Shown one piece after another: positions 28,044 to 41,106 of a stretch of 64,000 bases of DNA. The position numbers were made by a program, and so were the translations under genes. This stretch comes from Didymodactylos carnosus. Lineage: Eukaryota; Rotifera; Eurotatoria; Philodinida; Philodinidae. Within the stretch, counting starts at the first letter, position 1; each line of letters begins with the position of its first letter. The notes under the pieces were generated by a model. That model made no database searches, was not told the DNA's origin, and worked only from the letters and a program-made list of their open reading frames with translations. Location of the stretch: NCBI GenBank assembly GCA_905250885.1, contig CAJNOQ010000023.1, positions 1 to 64,000 of the forward strand, in the 5' to 3' direction.

Positions 28044-28458
28044 TATTTGTAAAATACGGTAATACGTGCTAAAATTCCCGATTTCAAATCTGATACAACC
28101 AATAGATAGAATTCATCAAGTGGGTTAGACTAACATCGAATAATACTCAGATGGATGCTTAATAATGGCTACTTACTATCAGCCGAAACATAGTCACTAA
28201 TGACATGGGCTATACGCTGCTCGACTTTCAATGTGGGATTACGATTATATTTACTAAATTACACAGTTGGAGAGGTACTGACGTCTTTTTGGGTATTGAT
28301 GGATGTTAGTGGCTATGTTTCGGCTGATGGTAGCCATGATTAAGCATGCATCTGAGTATTATTCGATGTTAGTCTAACCAACTCGACGAATTCTATCTAT
28401 TGGTTGAATCAGATTTGAAATCGGGAATTTTGGTGCGTGTTAGCCTATTTTACAAATA
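28044..28458. mobile_element. MITE-like element with 155-bp inverted arms
   Basis: The left arm 28044-28200 and the right arm 28306-28458 are inverted copies, about 88-90% alike by eye. Shared words include GATTTCAAATCTGAT, AATAGATAGAATTC, GTTAGACTAACATCGAATAA and CAGCCGAAACATAG. The spacer is about 105 bp. The total of 415 bp without coding capacity fits a non-autonomous foldback or MITE element. Confidence 0.75.
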
Positions 28459-28957
28459 CCCACAATCATCAGCATGAAAAAGTTCGTTACGTTTCGAATT
28501 AAATGTGAGTAGTATTTTGAGTGTACGTTGTTCGGTGATTAAAAGTGGTCAGGTTTCCATTAGTTAAATAGAAGAAGCACGAATTATACAAGCATTTCAT
28601 TTATATAATGAAATATACCTTTTATATGCTGTTGACATCAAATAATTTTCTACTTAAATTAAACTGATATTGACAACAATGAAAACAGTTATCTGTTTTT
28701 CACCTAGCGTCAGTATATTTCATTTAAAAATTGCATTGCATTTTTATGGCAAATTGAATGTCGTTGGCACGAAAGAAGATAGAAACTTGCCATCGTTTAT
28801 CGAACACTTTCGCGTATCTTTCTTTGGAAAAGAAAGCTCAACTTTGGCTTTTTGAAGATAAAATATTCGAAAAATCTTTAAATAACTGATTTGGCGTATA
28901 AAGTCTCTATACAAATACACATGTCTTTTATGTAGGTGAATAATTGATGGTGTCATG

Positions 28958-28980
28958 CACACACAGACACACACACACAC
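28958..28980 (+). repeat. (CA)n microsatellite
   Basis: A short, slightly interrupted CA run in non-coding DNA. Confidence 0.8.
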
Positions 28981-29521
28981 AAAGTGATTTTTCGCTCGAG
29001 TTAGTGAACGATAGTTACACCAGCATCACTAGCAGATCAGTAGTTTTTATTATCTATCGGTGCCTTTTAGAGCTTGTAGGAAAATGCTCATAACTTTCTC
29101 CTACAGTGTCGATCGAACAGAACATGTTGCATCTTATTTAACACATCTTATTATCGTGTTACATCTTATTTTAACAAGAAATGTTTGCAGAATACTGGAA
29201 AAAAAGATTGCAGTATTTATACACGCATTTATAGCGTTTCAACAATCTTGCTTCATAGACTTTCTGAAATAAGTCTTTAAAAACTTACAAAAATCTAACA
29301 GAAGGCAAAAAAGTATACAGATACTGGAAATAAACACCTCAGGTTACCCATCCAGATTGTAAAACTCGATTTTTGATATTTTAAAAGCAATAATGTATCG
29401 CTATAGTATTCGTCATTATCACAATAGAAAATATATCACACTCTACCGGGATATATCGAAGTTTTCGGCAAAAATTCTGCTCATGCTAGCAACATTCCAA
29501 ATTTTCTTTTCATTAACTTAC

Positions 29522-30013
29522 TTTGACTAAATCTCCGACATGAATATCTGAATATATAATGGATGATGCTTCAATGATACTTCTGAAATAGTACAGGAAA
29601 AAGAAGTACGTTTTTTAGTACTTGGTCTGATTTTTTTCATTGAACAGGCCTCCTAACTCTTTCAAGCTAAAAATTGCATTGTTATTCGATAATGGAATAC
29701 CGGTAATTCGATACATTCAAAAAGGAAAAGAAAACGAGACCATAATGTTTATTATCACCACTTCCCGTTAATCGAACAATTATCGACGATTCAATTGATT
29801 TAACAATTGTACATGTTTTAATGCTTCCAATTGCTAATTGATCACTGTGTGTTAAAATCGTTGGCGGTGATTCTAATGATGAGATTGAGGTGAAAAATGA
29901 ACTAGTTTTATTACGGAATCGATTGAAAGAAGAATGGCATCAATCTTAGTGTAGAAAAGAAAGAATCAGTTAAGACAAATTCAAGAACAAATAAAGGACA
30001 AATATCTACTATT
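29522..30013 (-). pseudogene. Exon fragments, possibly of an S1-domain protein, minus-strand copy
   Basis: On the minus strand the segment 29759-29985 opens after a CTAAG acceptor and reads HSSFNRFRNKTSSFF, then LAIGSIKTCTIVKSIESSI and IVRLTGSG. The 29640-29700 segment reads NNNAIFSLKELGGLF. The 29522-29582 segment reads SIIEASSIIYSDIHVGDLVK and ends at a GTAAGT donor. The pattern of VGxLVK and GSIKTCTIVK strands recalls S1 RNA-binding folds such as that of SPT6, but this is only a weak resemblance. An open frame through all pieces was not found. The part 29878-30013 is repeated in inverted orientation at 31352-31488. Confidence 0.35.
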
Positions 30014-31488
30014 GAACATTCGATAATAAAACTTGCACTTTTATGCATTCCAATAAAAACCATTTGAAAGTCTTTTTGTATAGATTGATGGTGTTGTTGA
30101 GCAAAGCTATCGGTCTGAGCTCCTCAACAGTCGGATATAGTCCGTTTTTCGATAAAACAGTTAATTTCACTAATTTGAAAATTTTTTAGGAAATTATGTC
30201 GCGTCGGCAAGTCGTTTAAAAATTCGAAAAAAATTGTATCATAGGAAAGCGGTAACTTTTTTAATAAAATGTTAGGGAGTCCGGTCATGTCGTGGGATTT
30301 CATTCTTTTTTGACCTCAATCGTTGGTGTCGAACTCCCTTTAAATTTATTTTGTACCAGTCTGGCTGGAATGAATCGCCAGGAAACGATTCGTTTAGCAG
30401 TGAGTCGACTTTCTGTCTGATGTCGGGCTCGATATCCCGAGTCGGTAACGTTAAATGTGTTTTAAAATGATCAAATAGTTTTTGTACAACATCTTCTGGT
30501 TCTTTTTTCCGTTGTCGGTCAAACCGCAAAAACTTTCAGGTTTCTATCGGAGGACTATCAATGTTAATTGCTAAAGTCTGTTTTTTCAGTTTCTTAACCA
30601 ATATAAGTATGTTAGTGCGTCTCGAACACATTCAGGCAGCACCGATCTAAAATGAACTAAATTTTGGTACGAGTTACATTGAAAAATACTGGACAAAATG
30701 TTCGAAAAAATAAGAGGAAAAGCTTTCGTCTCCGTGTCAATTGATAAATGGTTTATGTATGGAAACAACAAAGTTAACAACGCCATGAAAACTGATTTCA
30801 TTTCTGTTGTAAATCAAAATATTAGGTGGTGCGAATGGAACGATTATTATTTTTAAAAATTGCTTCTTCTTGTTTTATACCAAAGATCAATTTCATTCAG
30901 ATCGTGCACACTTTAGCGATTGAAATGTTTCCATTTATTTTTATAACCTTGCGTTTAGACTTCCGATTTGCAAAAACTCCGTTCATCTCGATGTAGCTTT
31001 TGAGAAAAATAAATGGGTAAAAATTCATGAAAATTCGACGAGTAGTTTTGATGTTAATGTATCTTTCTCGTTCTAAATCTAGACATTAACATCTAATAAT
31101 AATCACTTCATAGGCTCATACCAGGGATGAAATGTCAAATAGCTGTCACAAAGGGAATTCAATGTGAAAGACACATTGCTGTGAGTTGTAACTTAGAAAC
31201 ACGTAAGTTAACCTTTTTATTTGCTTCTTTTTTTCTAGACTGGTATTAACCGAATTTCAGTTACGTTTGGGGAAATAAAAGATTTTATTCACATTCAAGA
31301 TTTCGAAACATTAACAACGAATGTAGAACGTTGACGTATATTCTCGTGACGATATAGCAGGTATTTATCTTTTATTTGTTCTTGAATTTGTCTTAACTAA
31401 TTCTTTCTTTTCTACACTAAGATTGATGCCATTCTTCTTTCAATCGATCCAAACGAAACTAGTTCATTTTTCACTTCAATCTCATCTC
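29878..31488. repeat. Inverted duplication enclosing about 1.3 kb
   Basis: Segments 29878-30013 and 31352-31488 are inverted copies sharing GTGAAAAATGAACTAGTTT, AAAGAAGAATGGCATCAATC and TTAGTGTAGAAAAGAAAGAA. The duplicated sequence is the start of the exon fragment described at 29522-30013 plus its preceding intron. The interior holds two minus-strand frames (30586-30801 containing RSVLPECVRDALTYLYWLRN, and 30272-30529 containing VQKLFDHFKTHLTLP). They are separated by a stop codon and belong to no family I recognise. Confidence 0.55.
31097..31488 (+). pseudogene. Exon fragments of the same gene, plus-strand copy
   Basis: An exon-like block at about 31101-31201, bounded by AG and GTAAG, reads LIPGMKCQIAVTKGI and then CERHIAVSCNLET. 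A second block at about 31260-31334 reads VTFGEIKDFIHIQDFETL. After a typical short intron ending in CTAAG, the copy of the exon shared with 29878-30013 follows and breaks off at 31488. Together these look like successive exons of one host gene, perhaps with S1-like folds, truncated by the inverted duplication. Confidence 0.35.
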
Positions 31489-31504
31489 GCATTTGTGGAA
31501 GACA

Positions 31505-32366
31505 TACTGGACTATTTAACCATAGTATCAAAATTAAAAATTTATCACTTCATATTCTAACAATCTTTTATCTTGCAAAGAGTGATATGGAACATCAACT
31601 AGAAATCCACTTTTTCATAGTGGCTTAAAAAGAAGCGATTATTTCTATGAGCAATAACTGGAAGACAATATTTAAGCGAATTTAATGATGACGATATAAT
31701 TCGACCAAAACGCCATTCCCATAGTGTTTCAATATCTTAACTAACAGAGAAAATGATTTAGGTCATAACTTTGTTTCTTACTATTTGATAGTCAAATAAT
31801 TTCTTGATATCAGTAAAGGAATATATATAAAACAGATCGAGTAATTGACTAAAAGCTTTGATGATGACTTGGATTAAATGTTCCATTATTCTTTCAGTTA
31901 TACTCACATATGAATGAAGCCAATTAATTATTCGTTTACCAATAGTTATAATAGATTGAATTGGAATATATTTCGCACATGCAATTAAACTACTCAAATA
32001 ACAAATAGCTGATTGATGATATGTTATTGGTACTGATGGAAATGATTTCCAGTAACAATTTATAAATTAATGGCTAATAATCTAATGAGAGGAAAAAAAG
32101 AAATTAGGTAAACAAGACCTTGGTAGATCAGTTTCTGTGTTGCAGGAATGTACGGTTTTTTAGTGAAGAAATTCTCTAGATTTAGAATTCCTCTAGGTAT
32201 ATCGTGTGCAGTAGTTGTATTGCTCATAGAAATAATCGCTTCTTTTTAAGCCACTATGAAAAAGTGGATTTCTAGTTGATGTTCCATATCGCTCTTTGCA
32301 AGATAAGATTGTTAGAATATGAAGTGATAAATTTTTAATTTCGATACTATGGTTAAATAGCCCAGT
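31505..32366. mobile_element. Element or duplication with 150-bp inverted arms
   Basis: Arms 31505-31656 and 32219-32366 are inverted copies at about 95% identity by eye, sharing GCTCATAGAAATAATCGC, CCACTATGAAAAAGTGGATT and GATACTATGGTTAAATAG. The left arm begins only about 17 bp after the preceding inverted unit ends. The interior of 560 bp has one short minus-strand frame (31758-31997) that I do not recognise. It could be a foldback element or a second inverted duplication of local DNA. Confidence 0.6.
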
Positions 32367-32369
32367 AGT

Positions 32370-32516
32370 TGTAAAAATTCGGTAAAATCAATTTTCCAAA
32401 AAAAAATTGGTAAAAACAATTTTATTACCGTTTTTTACCGCTTACGGTAAAAACTTAAAAATTCTATCGCGGTAAACTTCGGTAAAAAAATCCTTTACCG
32501 TTACCGCTCATGCCTA
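32370..32516. repeat. Repeat rich in GGTAAAA / TTACCG words
   Basis: About a dozen occurrences of GGTAAA or TTTACCG in both orientations within 150 bp, ending in TACCGCTCATGCCTAG. It looks like the end of a small non-autonomous transposon of unknown family. Confidence 0.5.
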
Positions 32517-32892
32517 GTTGTGGTCGTTAGATGTACAGTTGTTTCATTCGGAGTATTTGTCCGATCAGAAGAAAAGGTTTGGATAAAGTTCCTACGCCAA
32601 CTTCTTTGACGGTTATCATGAAGCAATTTCTGACGACGGTATTTAGATGACATAAAAAATCTTCTGAATATTTTATGTACGGTGAAAAACTCGAGTAAAT
32701 AAATATAAGTAGATATGTATTAATCAAAACATCTCCTAAATACGTCTTTATTATAACCGAATAACAGTTTATGATTAAGATTAGATGTAGAGAAAAAATA
32801 TATTACATCTGCACATAGAATGCTCTACATACACGAACACACAGTATAGAGAACAGTTTTTACTTAATGATGAATCACATAGTACAGTATAT

Positions 32893-33480
32893 CATTGTAT
32901 AAAACTTGTGTTCGCCCGGCTTTGGAGTATGGTTCTATCATTTATGAGTCATCCTATTGCACTCACTTTTCTGTATTAGATAAAGTACAGAATCTAGCAT
33001 GTAGAATCATACTACGAGACTATGTATCCTCTTCTACTATCCTTTCAAGTCAGTTAAATTTACCACCATTATCCTCGCGGAGAAAATTTTCACGTTTAGT
33101 TTATTTCTATAAACTTTACCATGGTTGCAGTGCTCTTTCTCATAGCAGTCTTACTAGTCGTCTATCCACCCGTCAAAATGAGAGAAACTCACATAACAAA
33201 CGGGTCCAGCGCAAGAACTTCACCTTAAAATCTGCTTCCGGTTCTTTTGTACCGAAAACTATAGAGGACTGGAACAAATTACCTTGTACTGTTGTTCATC
33301 AGAATACGCTAAGAGCATTTTCAACTGTATTAAAACAACATCTTTCTACTGTCTAAATTTTTGCTATGTGTGTGTGCGTGTGTGAGATTTTATTTTATCT
33401 GGTGTTACATTCAAACAAGCTCTAGCTTTCTTGTAATTTCCTTGTGTTCTTTACAAAAATAAATTCATTCATTCATTCAT
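32893..33480 (+). mobile_element. LINE (non-LTR retrotransposon) 3' end, 5'-truncated
   Basis: An open frame from about 32895 to 33356 encodes the last 150 or so residues of a non-LTR reverse-transcriptase protein. YKTCVRPALEYGSIIYE and VQNLACRIILRDY are the usual region just after the RT thumb. RRKFSRLVYFYKLYHG and FVPKTIEDWNKLP close the protein, as in CR1/Jockey-like LINEs. The 3' UTR of about 120 bp ends at 33480 in an ATTC tandem tail (four units), the usual 3' terminus of such elements. The catalytic RT motifs and the endonuclease are absent, as expected of a 5'-truncated insertion. The remaining frame has no internal stop, so the copy is probably young. Confidence 0.85.
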
Positions 33481-34955
33481 AATATATCGACGATTGTTTA
33501 ATTATCGTTTGTACGCTTATGACCAGGATGACAAATAGACTGGTCAATATACTGGAAAAACCACTGTCTCCGATATATCTCCCAAACCGTAGCTCGTGCA
33601 AAGTTTCGTCCGGAGAAATGGCACATCTACATAATATAACAAACATACAGCCACAACTTTACAACTACTGCTAACTGTATCATTAGTCTATTTAATTATT
33701 CACCTCAGTATCAAACCAGGATGCATAAAACTCATTGATTGTATCATTTGATCTTCTTATGTTACGATATTTCTGCTTCAAATTCCACAATTCGCGCAGT
33801 TTTAAATTAGTCTTTATCTTAACTTTCTAAAGACGTAATGACTTGGAAAATATAACATTTTGTTCCAGTGCAAAACCAATATCCTAAATCAATTTAGATA
33901 TGCAACAGTTACATTTAAATTTACAGTCAAATGTATAGCTAAATTAACTTTTTATCAATCTCAAAGTTTTGTAACGATGTGAAGTCCGTTGTGTTTGCAT
34001 AGGATGTTGACTTGAAAATAAGCTTTAAGCCATTTAAAACAATTTGGAGTTCAGTTGTTCCTACAGGTTGTTGATCGCAGTTAACTGGAGATAGAGTGAT
34101 CAATCATCTATTTGTTTCCGTTCAATATCAAGGTTACGCTTTATAAATACCAAAAGCAGGTACACGTACTTTAAAATAACTAATGTATTAATGAAAATGC
34201 ATTTGATTGCTCAAAAACTGTTTCAGATTGTGCTGAATGTTAATTTATACGAATTAAATGCCGTTCAGTCAATTTGTGTACAAATGTGTTTTTCTTATTT
34301 TCTATAAATTTAGAATATATCTGAGTAACGCCAAAAGAAGACGAAGAAAAAAAATTATTGATTTAGAAAAAACACATGAAAAACGCCTTCGTTTTCAGAA
34401 AAAAAAAACGGAAGGAAACAGATGAACAAAAAAACGAGAAACGAAGTAATAACAACAACAGAATATAACAAACAGTTTGCCTGTATCACGTACTAAAAAT
34501 CAACGAAAAATATTTTCTCATAAGTCTTCTTTGTGTCACTCTTTTTCTCCCTCTCCGTGTTTCAGCCGTCTCTCTCATATTTAAAAAGAAAATAGAAGAA
34601 TACAGAACAATAAAGAAAAAACGGTTTAAAATAAACGAGTCTGTCTGTAGTGACTCATGGCCTGTATCAAATCTTGCACGTCTTCACCAAAAGACAAACC
34701 TCGAAATTTTTCTTTTTATTTTCTTTTTTGTGTTTATTATTTTATCAAAGAAGAAACAAAAAAAAGAACCGATATAGTAAAGATATACAATAAAAAGAAG
34801 AGAACACACACACAACAAAAAATGGAGAGCGATAATGACCAGATCTAAATATATACGTATGCGCACGACAAACCTCTTTCTCGATATAGAAGCTAAAAAC
34901 TATATGTATTTACATATACACAGTTCACGATGATTGTTTCAACCATCCTCGTTGG
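33481..34955. other. Intergenic DNA downstream of CNOT3
   Basis: AT-rich; the part near 34955 should be the CNOT3 3' UTR. Purine-rich A-runs at 34330-34850 give only low-complexity frames. Nothing else was recognised. Confidence 0.45.
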
Positions 34956-37900
34956 TCAAAATTCTCGATCTTCCAAATATTTGTATTCAAACACAAAATT
35001 ATCACGTTTTCGAGTTTGCCATCGTTCATAATCGAAAAAGATATACGTACCCTAGAAAATAATAGTAATGTAGAGCAAATCAAACCTAAGCTTCTCTTTT
35101 TATCATCTTATCAAATTGTATTATTTTTCTTACTTGTTACTTGGATATAGACTTACCTGTTCATAATCGTCCGTAATTTTTGATGGTTCTTCATGTCTTT
35201 GAAACCAACACATATGTTTTGTATGAAAACGCCACGATTGTCTTTTCAAAGCTTTTGCAGCTAGATATTGTGCTCGTGTACCCTTTGAACAAAAGCAGTA
35301 TGATAAATTTTTTTGTTGTCATTATTTTGATACACGTATCTTTACCTCCATATAATAGAAGATGAAAAATAATGTATCTGGAGCAAGACGATAATAAAAA
35401 TCCGCTGTATCACTACCAACGGGTGGCTGCAATGGATAATAAGGTATAACTTGTGACGCACCTAAAGGATTTCGAGCATATAAACGATTTGTACTCGTTC
35501 TAAACAAATAAACAAAGTAACAATTATTTATAATATACAAGCTGAACAAACTCCTATCCGTTAAAATGACCATCGGCAAATAGTTCAAGTTTTCTCCACA
35601 AACGCACAGAGGAGATCCGATAACGTGGAGGGGAAAGACAAGAGACGCAGTACCAAATAACTGTTCAATGCAAATAACATGTTCGAGATGAGCAGACAGG
35701 CGTTCCTGTTTGAATGAAGCAAAATTTTGGCTCTGATTTTGAAAAAGCGTAAGAAGCCGATTTCAATGTACCGCCTTGCTTCTAAAGTACTTCTGCGCTT
35801 CTGTGTACGCATACCTCTATAGAAAGAGTATCCATAAACGACTATTTGACAAAGATTTTCTTAAGTAGTTAAATCTTACGGGTTTAACCATATTAACTTT
35901 TTATTTTCAATAAGAAACAAATCTAATTCACTCACCTTTGCCGTTCGGCTTCTAACAATGATGGTAATTTTTGGTATGCGACACTAAGACGATGTAACAT
36001 TCTCATTTCGGCTGGCGTCAATGGCACACGGCCGTTCGTTGTCTGAGATTGTTGCTGGCCAGTGGACAATCCTAACGAAGTTAGCGCTGATTGTTGATCA
36101 CGTTGCTGTAGTTGTTGGGTTTGTGATTGCTGTAATAAATTTCCTCCCAACGACTGCGACGCAGCTGATGTTAAATTTAAATATCTCAAATTATCTGGAT
36201 TAATTGGTGTATTCATGACTAACTGACTAAGTACACTAGATCCCATTGTGCTACTGTTCGATGTTTGTTGAGTTTGTATGAGAGTTGATGAGGCAGTTGT
36301 TGGAACAGAAGATGACCCGAGTTGATCCGAACTGCTATAAAACGATTGTTGTTGCTGAGATGTTGGAATAAATGTACTTAATGAGTTTAATAGTGATTCT
36401 GATGGTATAGAGTTCGATGAGGAAGATGCTGTCGATGACTGGTAGAGTAGTGGGTTTGTATCTTGTAAATTTAATAACGTTGAGAGATTAACAGATTGAG
36501 ATGATGTTGGTACATGCTGTTGCTGACTGGATAATGCTGAAGTTAGAGGATCTGTTGTTGATGAACTATCAGTTAATCTTTGTGCCGTTGATCTGATTAT
36601 ATTTGGATCACCGTCCGATATAGTACGATTCAATAGAATAGATGATGATGTTACAACTGTTGGTGTTAGACAAGCCGTCGTATCCGTTGAGTTTATTGTA
36701 TTAATATTATTATTGTTATAAAATGACGAGTTACCATAAATAGATGGTGCATTAGTTAGAACTGTTGATGGAGATGAAGATAATAAGCCCGACGCCGAAG
36801 ATACGTTTAACAACGACAGGTTCATAATATGTTGGTTCAACAAACTTGATGAATCTGACAAAAAGGAATCGGCATCAATACTCAATCGCCATCATCTGTA
36901 GATGATGTGCGAATGAAACAATAGATGTTTTTAACAGAAATCAAACTAATATCTCGTGCTTGTGCATGTAAGAAACCTGTACTTCTTCAAATATTTTCTA
37001 ACGTTTAACTTGTGCCTATGTCACAATTAAAATCTGCAAGAATTCTTTCTCAAATTGTATATAGAAACAAATTACTTCTTTCTAATATTTTTCATAGAAT
37101 TGTGTTCTCGCTCGTTTGTGTAGAAACAGAAGGATTTTTTTGGACAATAGGTGTAAGCAAAAACAATGTATTGCTTACTTCTTTCGTTAGATAGAGATGA
37201 TTGAGTAGCCAAAGGCTGGGCTTGAGATATCGTAATCGCAGCTGTCGCTGTGGTAGTAATAGGTGATGTTATAGTTGATGTTGTGGCCACTGTTTGATCA
37301 TTATTACCAGTCAGTTTGCTGTTGTTTTGTTGATTGTGAAGTACTGTCAGAGTGGAAGATGTTGATGGCATTTTATTACTACTTGACGGTGATAAGATTT
37401 GTTGTTGTTTAGATGCACCGCTCATATGATTCGTCATTGTCGAGTTTGTTCCTGCATTTTGTGACACAATAGCGGCGTATTGTAGTACAGGCAACGTAGA
37501 TGTGTTTGAGGCTGTCGTTAATGCTGTATGATGATGGAAATGGTTCGTAGTCGTGTTGGTCGTTGTTGTTGTGGTATTGGTAGTTACAGAAGAAATAGGA
37601 TGAATATGACTGAACGACGATGGTGCACTTGTTGACAATGTGGGTACCGGTTTGGACGTCGATGTGAAATTTAGACTGATAAATGGTCCGTTTGAAGTAC
37701 TAGATGGTGACGATGTGGTCGAATTCGTCGTGTTAGATGATGGCTGACTGGAAGGTTTTGTAGAAAACAACGTTCCCGTAGTTGTATGACTATTACCGTT
37801 ATTATTTGTTGATGTTCCTGAATTTGATCTAAAAAGGAGATCAGTTATTATCTACGTAAATAATATCGTCGACGAAGAGTCGAGCAGACGCTCACACGTA

Positions 37901-39572
37901 CCTTAACCGTTGTGACGGCTGTTGATTATAATCTTCTGATTCAGATTTATTTCTTCTTCGATCTTCACTGAAAGATAATGACGGACTTGGACTAGGTGAA
38001 TTTGACTGAGTCGAAGTTGGCGACGCCATGATTTTTGTTATTTCACTTGTTTCATTATTTGTTGAGGATGATGATGTATTATTCAGTTCACCAGGGATTA
38101 GTCCGGCTAATTGTGTGCCCGCTATTAAATGTCCTCCAACTAATTGCCCTGGGAGTGGTATTAGAGGCATCAACATACTTAAATCATCAAGATCAATTTC
38201 ATCGTACATTTGTTCATTTTCTTTAAAATCAAGTTCCTGACTTGATTCAATATAATAGTCTAAATCTTGACGAATATGTTGAACAATTTTTGGATCTAAT
38301 GCATCGTTATTAACTGCACGCAAAATTTTTTCTAAACTTTCAATATGATATTTATGTCTTTCAATACTACTTTTTAATTCTTCTACACGTTCTTGTTTCT
38401 AACGACAGAGAATAAAAAGAAAAAGAAATTCTACAGTAAATAAGTTTACACAACACATTAACCACAATTTACATCTTTATCTGATTTTTTCTTTTTCAGC
38501 TGTGCTGATAAACTTTCAATATCGGATTCAAATTTATCAATTTGTATTCGAATTTCTTGAATGGATTCCTGAATAGGAAAAACAAAAAATTATTATATGA
38601 TTTACTAGTATAAAACAAAATATTTGTATTTTAACTACCCACCGTTATCCATTGATTACACTCTTCTTTCTCTTTCACTTGTGGATCTAGTTTTTGTCCA
38701 GCGCCCAAACCTTCTTTACTATACGCTTTTGTTTTTGTTTCACGTTCAACAACTTTAAAACGTTCCATTTGCTGTTGATTATGGTAGTAAATAGCAAAAG
38801 ACAAATCACACAAATATCACGACGAAACGTCATCGATCGATTCTATGTTGGTGACCAGAGCAAATAAACTAACTGAGGACCACTAAACACATGCAGTGCT
38901 GGGTATCGCAGATTAGTTATGCACTATTTTCCTAAGCTATACGGGTACGAAAAGCAAACAAACCTTCTGCCTCCTTTATAACGCATCTTTGCTTTAAAGA
39001 TCAGAAGTTGAGCAACGTTAAGACTTTCGCTAAGTAGGCATTTGCATTCCAGTAGTTAGACTGCATATCATTTGAGAGAGAATTCAAATGTGTATTAATG
39101 TACATACTTGTTCAATATTTTTTCTTGCTTCTTGTAACGCTTTTTTATCTTTGATTTCGCTTGACGATATCCACGCTTTAATTTGATCTCGAAGCCTCTG
39201 AATATTCGAACGATGAAACAATGTGAGTTATGGTTCTTCTTTAGATAAAATCATTATTACTTACTTGCAGCTTTTTTATTTCCTTTTTTAATTCTTGTTC
39301 ATATTTTTCTTTTTGATTATGATTCGGTGCTGAATGAACCTATAATAAGCAAAAGCACAACAAATCACTATGAAAAAACATACTAATGTTCTTATTTACT
39401 TTCTGCCAAATATCTTCGAAGGTTTCGACACCTTCCGCCACTTTTTTTAGACAACGGTCTATTTCACCTGTATTAACAAAACAAAAGATATATATGTACA
39501 CTTTAGAAATACATTTCTGCCATATTCGACAAATCTTGCAAAACTACCTTGAAGTTTTCTCCTATCACCCAT
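34956..39572 (-). CDS. CNOT3: CCR4-NOT complex subunit 3
   Basis: Scaffold subunit of the CCR4-NOT deadenylase, acting in cytoplasmic mRNA decay and in transcription. The start at 39572 gives MGDRRKLQ, and a 25-bp first exon splices to [17 protein letters not shown] and EDIWQK. The N-terminal Not3 coiled-coil domain continues with [50 protein letters not shown] and [16 protein letters not shown]. It goes on to [27 protein letters not shown] and YDEIDLDD. A very long Ser/Thr/Gln/Asn-rich linker follows (about 38100-35935), which makes the protein about 1,000 residues against 753 in human CNOT3. The C-terminal NOT box reads [58 protein letters not shown] and [11 protein letters not shown], ending YLEDREF. 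The gene has about 13 exons. Introns at 35500-35935 and 38776-39107 are longer than the rest. Confidence 0.96.
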
Positions 39573-40270
39573 ATATTTATATAATTGCGAAACACAATGG
39601 TCTAACACATATAACAAAAAAATGAATACTCGTATACTGACGAGTTTAAAAAAATGAAGTGAATTTAATCAATTTTAATATTCTCTAGAAAGAAATGAAA
39701 CATAAACCTAATACAAAATAAATAAACACAGACTAAATTTTCATATTTTGTTCACACCTTATAGTCAGAGAAAAGCGGGTCTGCAAAAATTGTGTTATCG
39801 AAGCTGAACCACATTGGCTGGCTAAAGGTAAAAAACTACGCAAATCTGTTACAAATTTCTTCGAAAGAACGCACTAATGACTTATTCTCCTTTTATTTGC
39901 TTATTTCTCTGTCAATTTCCAGTGTCTCTTTTATGAACGAGATGAAGAGAAACACAATATAATAAGAATAAAAAACGATAAATTATTTATGTATGAGTCA
40001 TATAACCTGAATTTACAGCCAATTAAACGCTGTTTCAACAAACAGTATAATTCAATGGAAATAGTTAACGCTTATGCAGTCAGAGAAATGTCGCTCAAGC
40101 ACACATGAAATCAGCCTATATATTCCAAAGAATGAATAGTTAGGCTGAATTTCAATCGTTTTGGTTGAATTTCAAGCATAGCTGATTGAACATGAACATG
40201 TTAATTCGCAAAAAATGAATTAAAACGTTTTATTTTGGAACGATATCTTTTTCACAAACCTTTGCGATTA

Positions 40271-40324
40271 GAGTAGCCTACTCAAAATAGTACTAACTAA
40301 AGAATGAGTAGCCTACTCAAAATA
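40271..40324. repeat. Direct pair of a near-palindromic 19-mer
   Basis: GAGTAGCCTACTCAAAATA occurs at 40271-40289 and again at 40306-40324. Its first 13 bases are themselves nearly palindromic. Confidence 0.75.
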
Positions 40325-41106
40325 AAAGGTATGTAGATAAAAGAGTTCTTTCTATCGCGAAACCAGCCGGCTAATTCTCAAATAGCACCGGTGAACTACA
40401 AGCTACGTTTACATAAATGCTACAAAAAAACATATTTAGCATTCATTATTTTATGATTTGATAAGTCTCATAATCGAGTTAAGAATACGAAATAATCGTG
40501 AAAAGTGGAAAAATGGACAGTATCAACCTACACGTTGAAAATAATTGTAGCTTTAGTTCTTATATTATAGCGAAGAGCATCTACAAATATCAAGCTACTT
40601 ATTATTATAAATGTGCGATTTACGCTGCTATTGTACCGCTTTCGTAAAAAGCCCATAAAAAATAAACTGTCCTGTGGACTTTTTTTCTATCTTAGCAAAT
40701 TCTGATAGCCCAGGCGATGATAATCCACTAATTTTCTCGACTACCGCTTTCATTTTTCTCATAAAACGGGTTTTCAGTACGAAAAGCGTAATAATCCCCG
40801 AGCCCATTGCGAAAAAGACGACATAAAATGACCTTGAAAAATTTGTTCTAATATAGCAATCGATAGATCTCGATGAGACCTCTCTGATTCCATGCGTTTT
40901 ATTGCCACCGAAAGCTTCTAATATCAAACTTCTCAAAGAATGTATCATTCAAGATTCTTCAGCTTCAAAAAAACAAGTAATACGTGACAAGGCTACTAGA
41001 CGTACATGACTAGATTTGTATCGCGATATGAGAATCGTGATCGACTCCACTACAAAAAAATTTCAGTGCAGCACTGAAGAAAGGGCGTCACTACCACGAA
41101 AGGGAA

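Noticed and set aside
40628-40948. Minus-strand frame of 106 codons with a hydrophobic stretch
   Set aside because: It has an ATG and a possible membrane segment, but there is no recognised family, no splice partners and no codon pattern that stands out. Not enough to call a gene.
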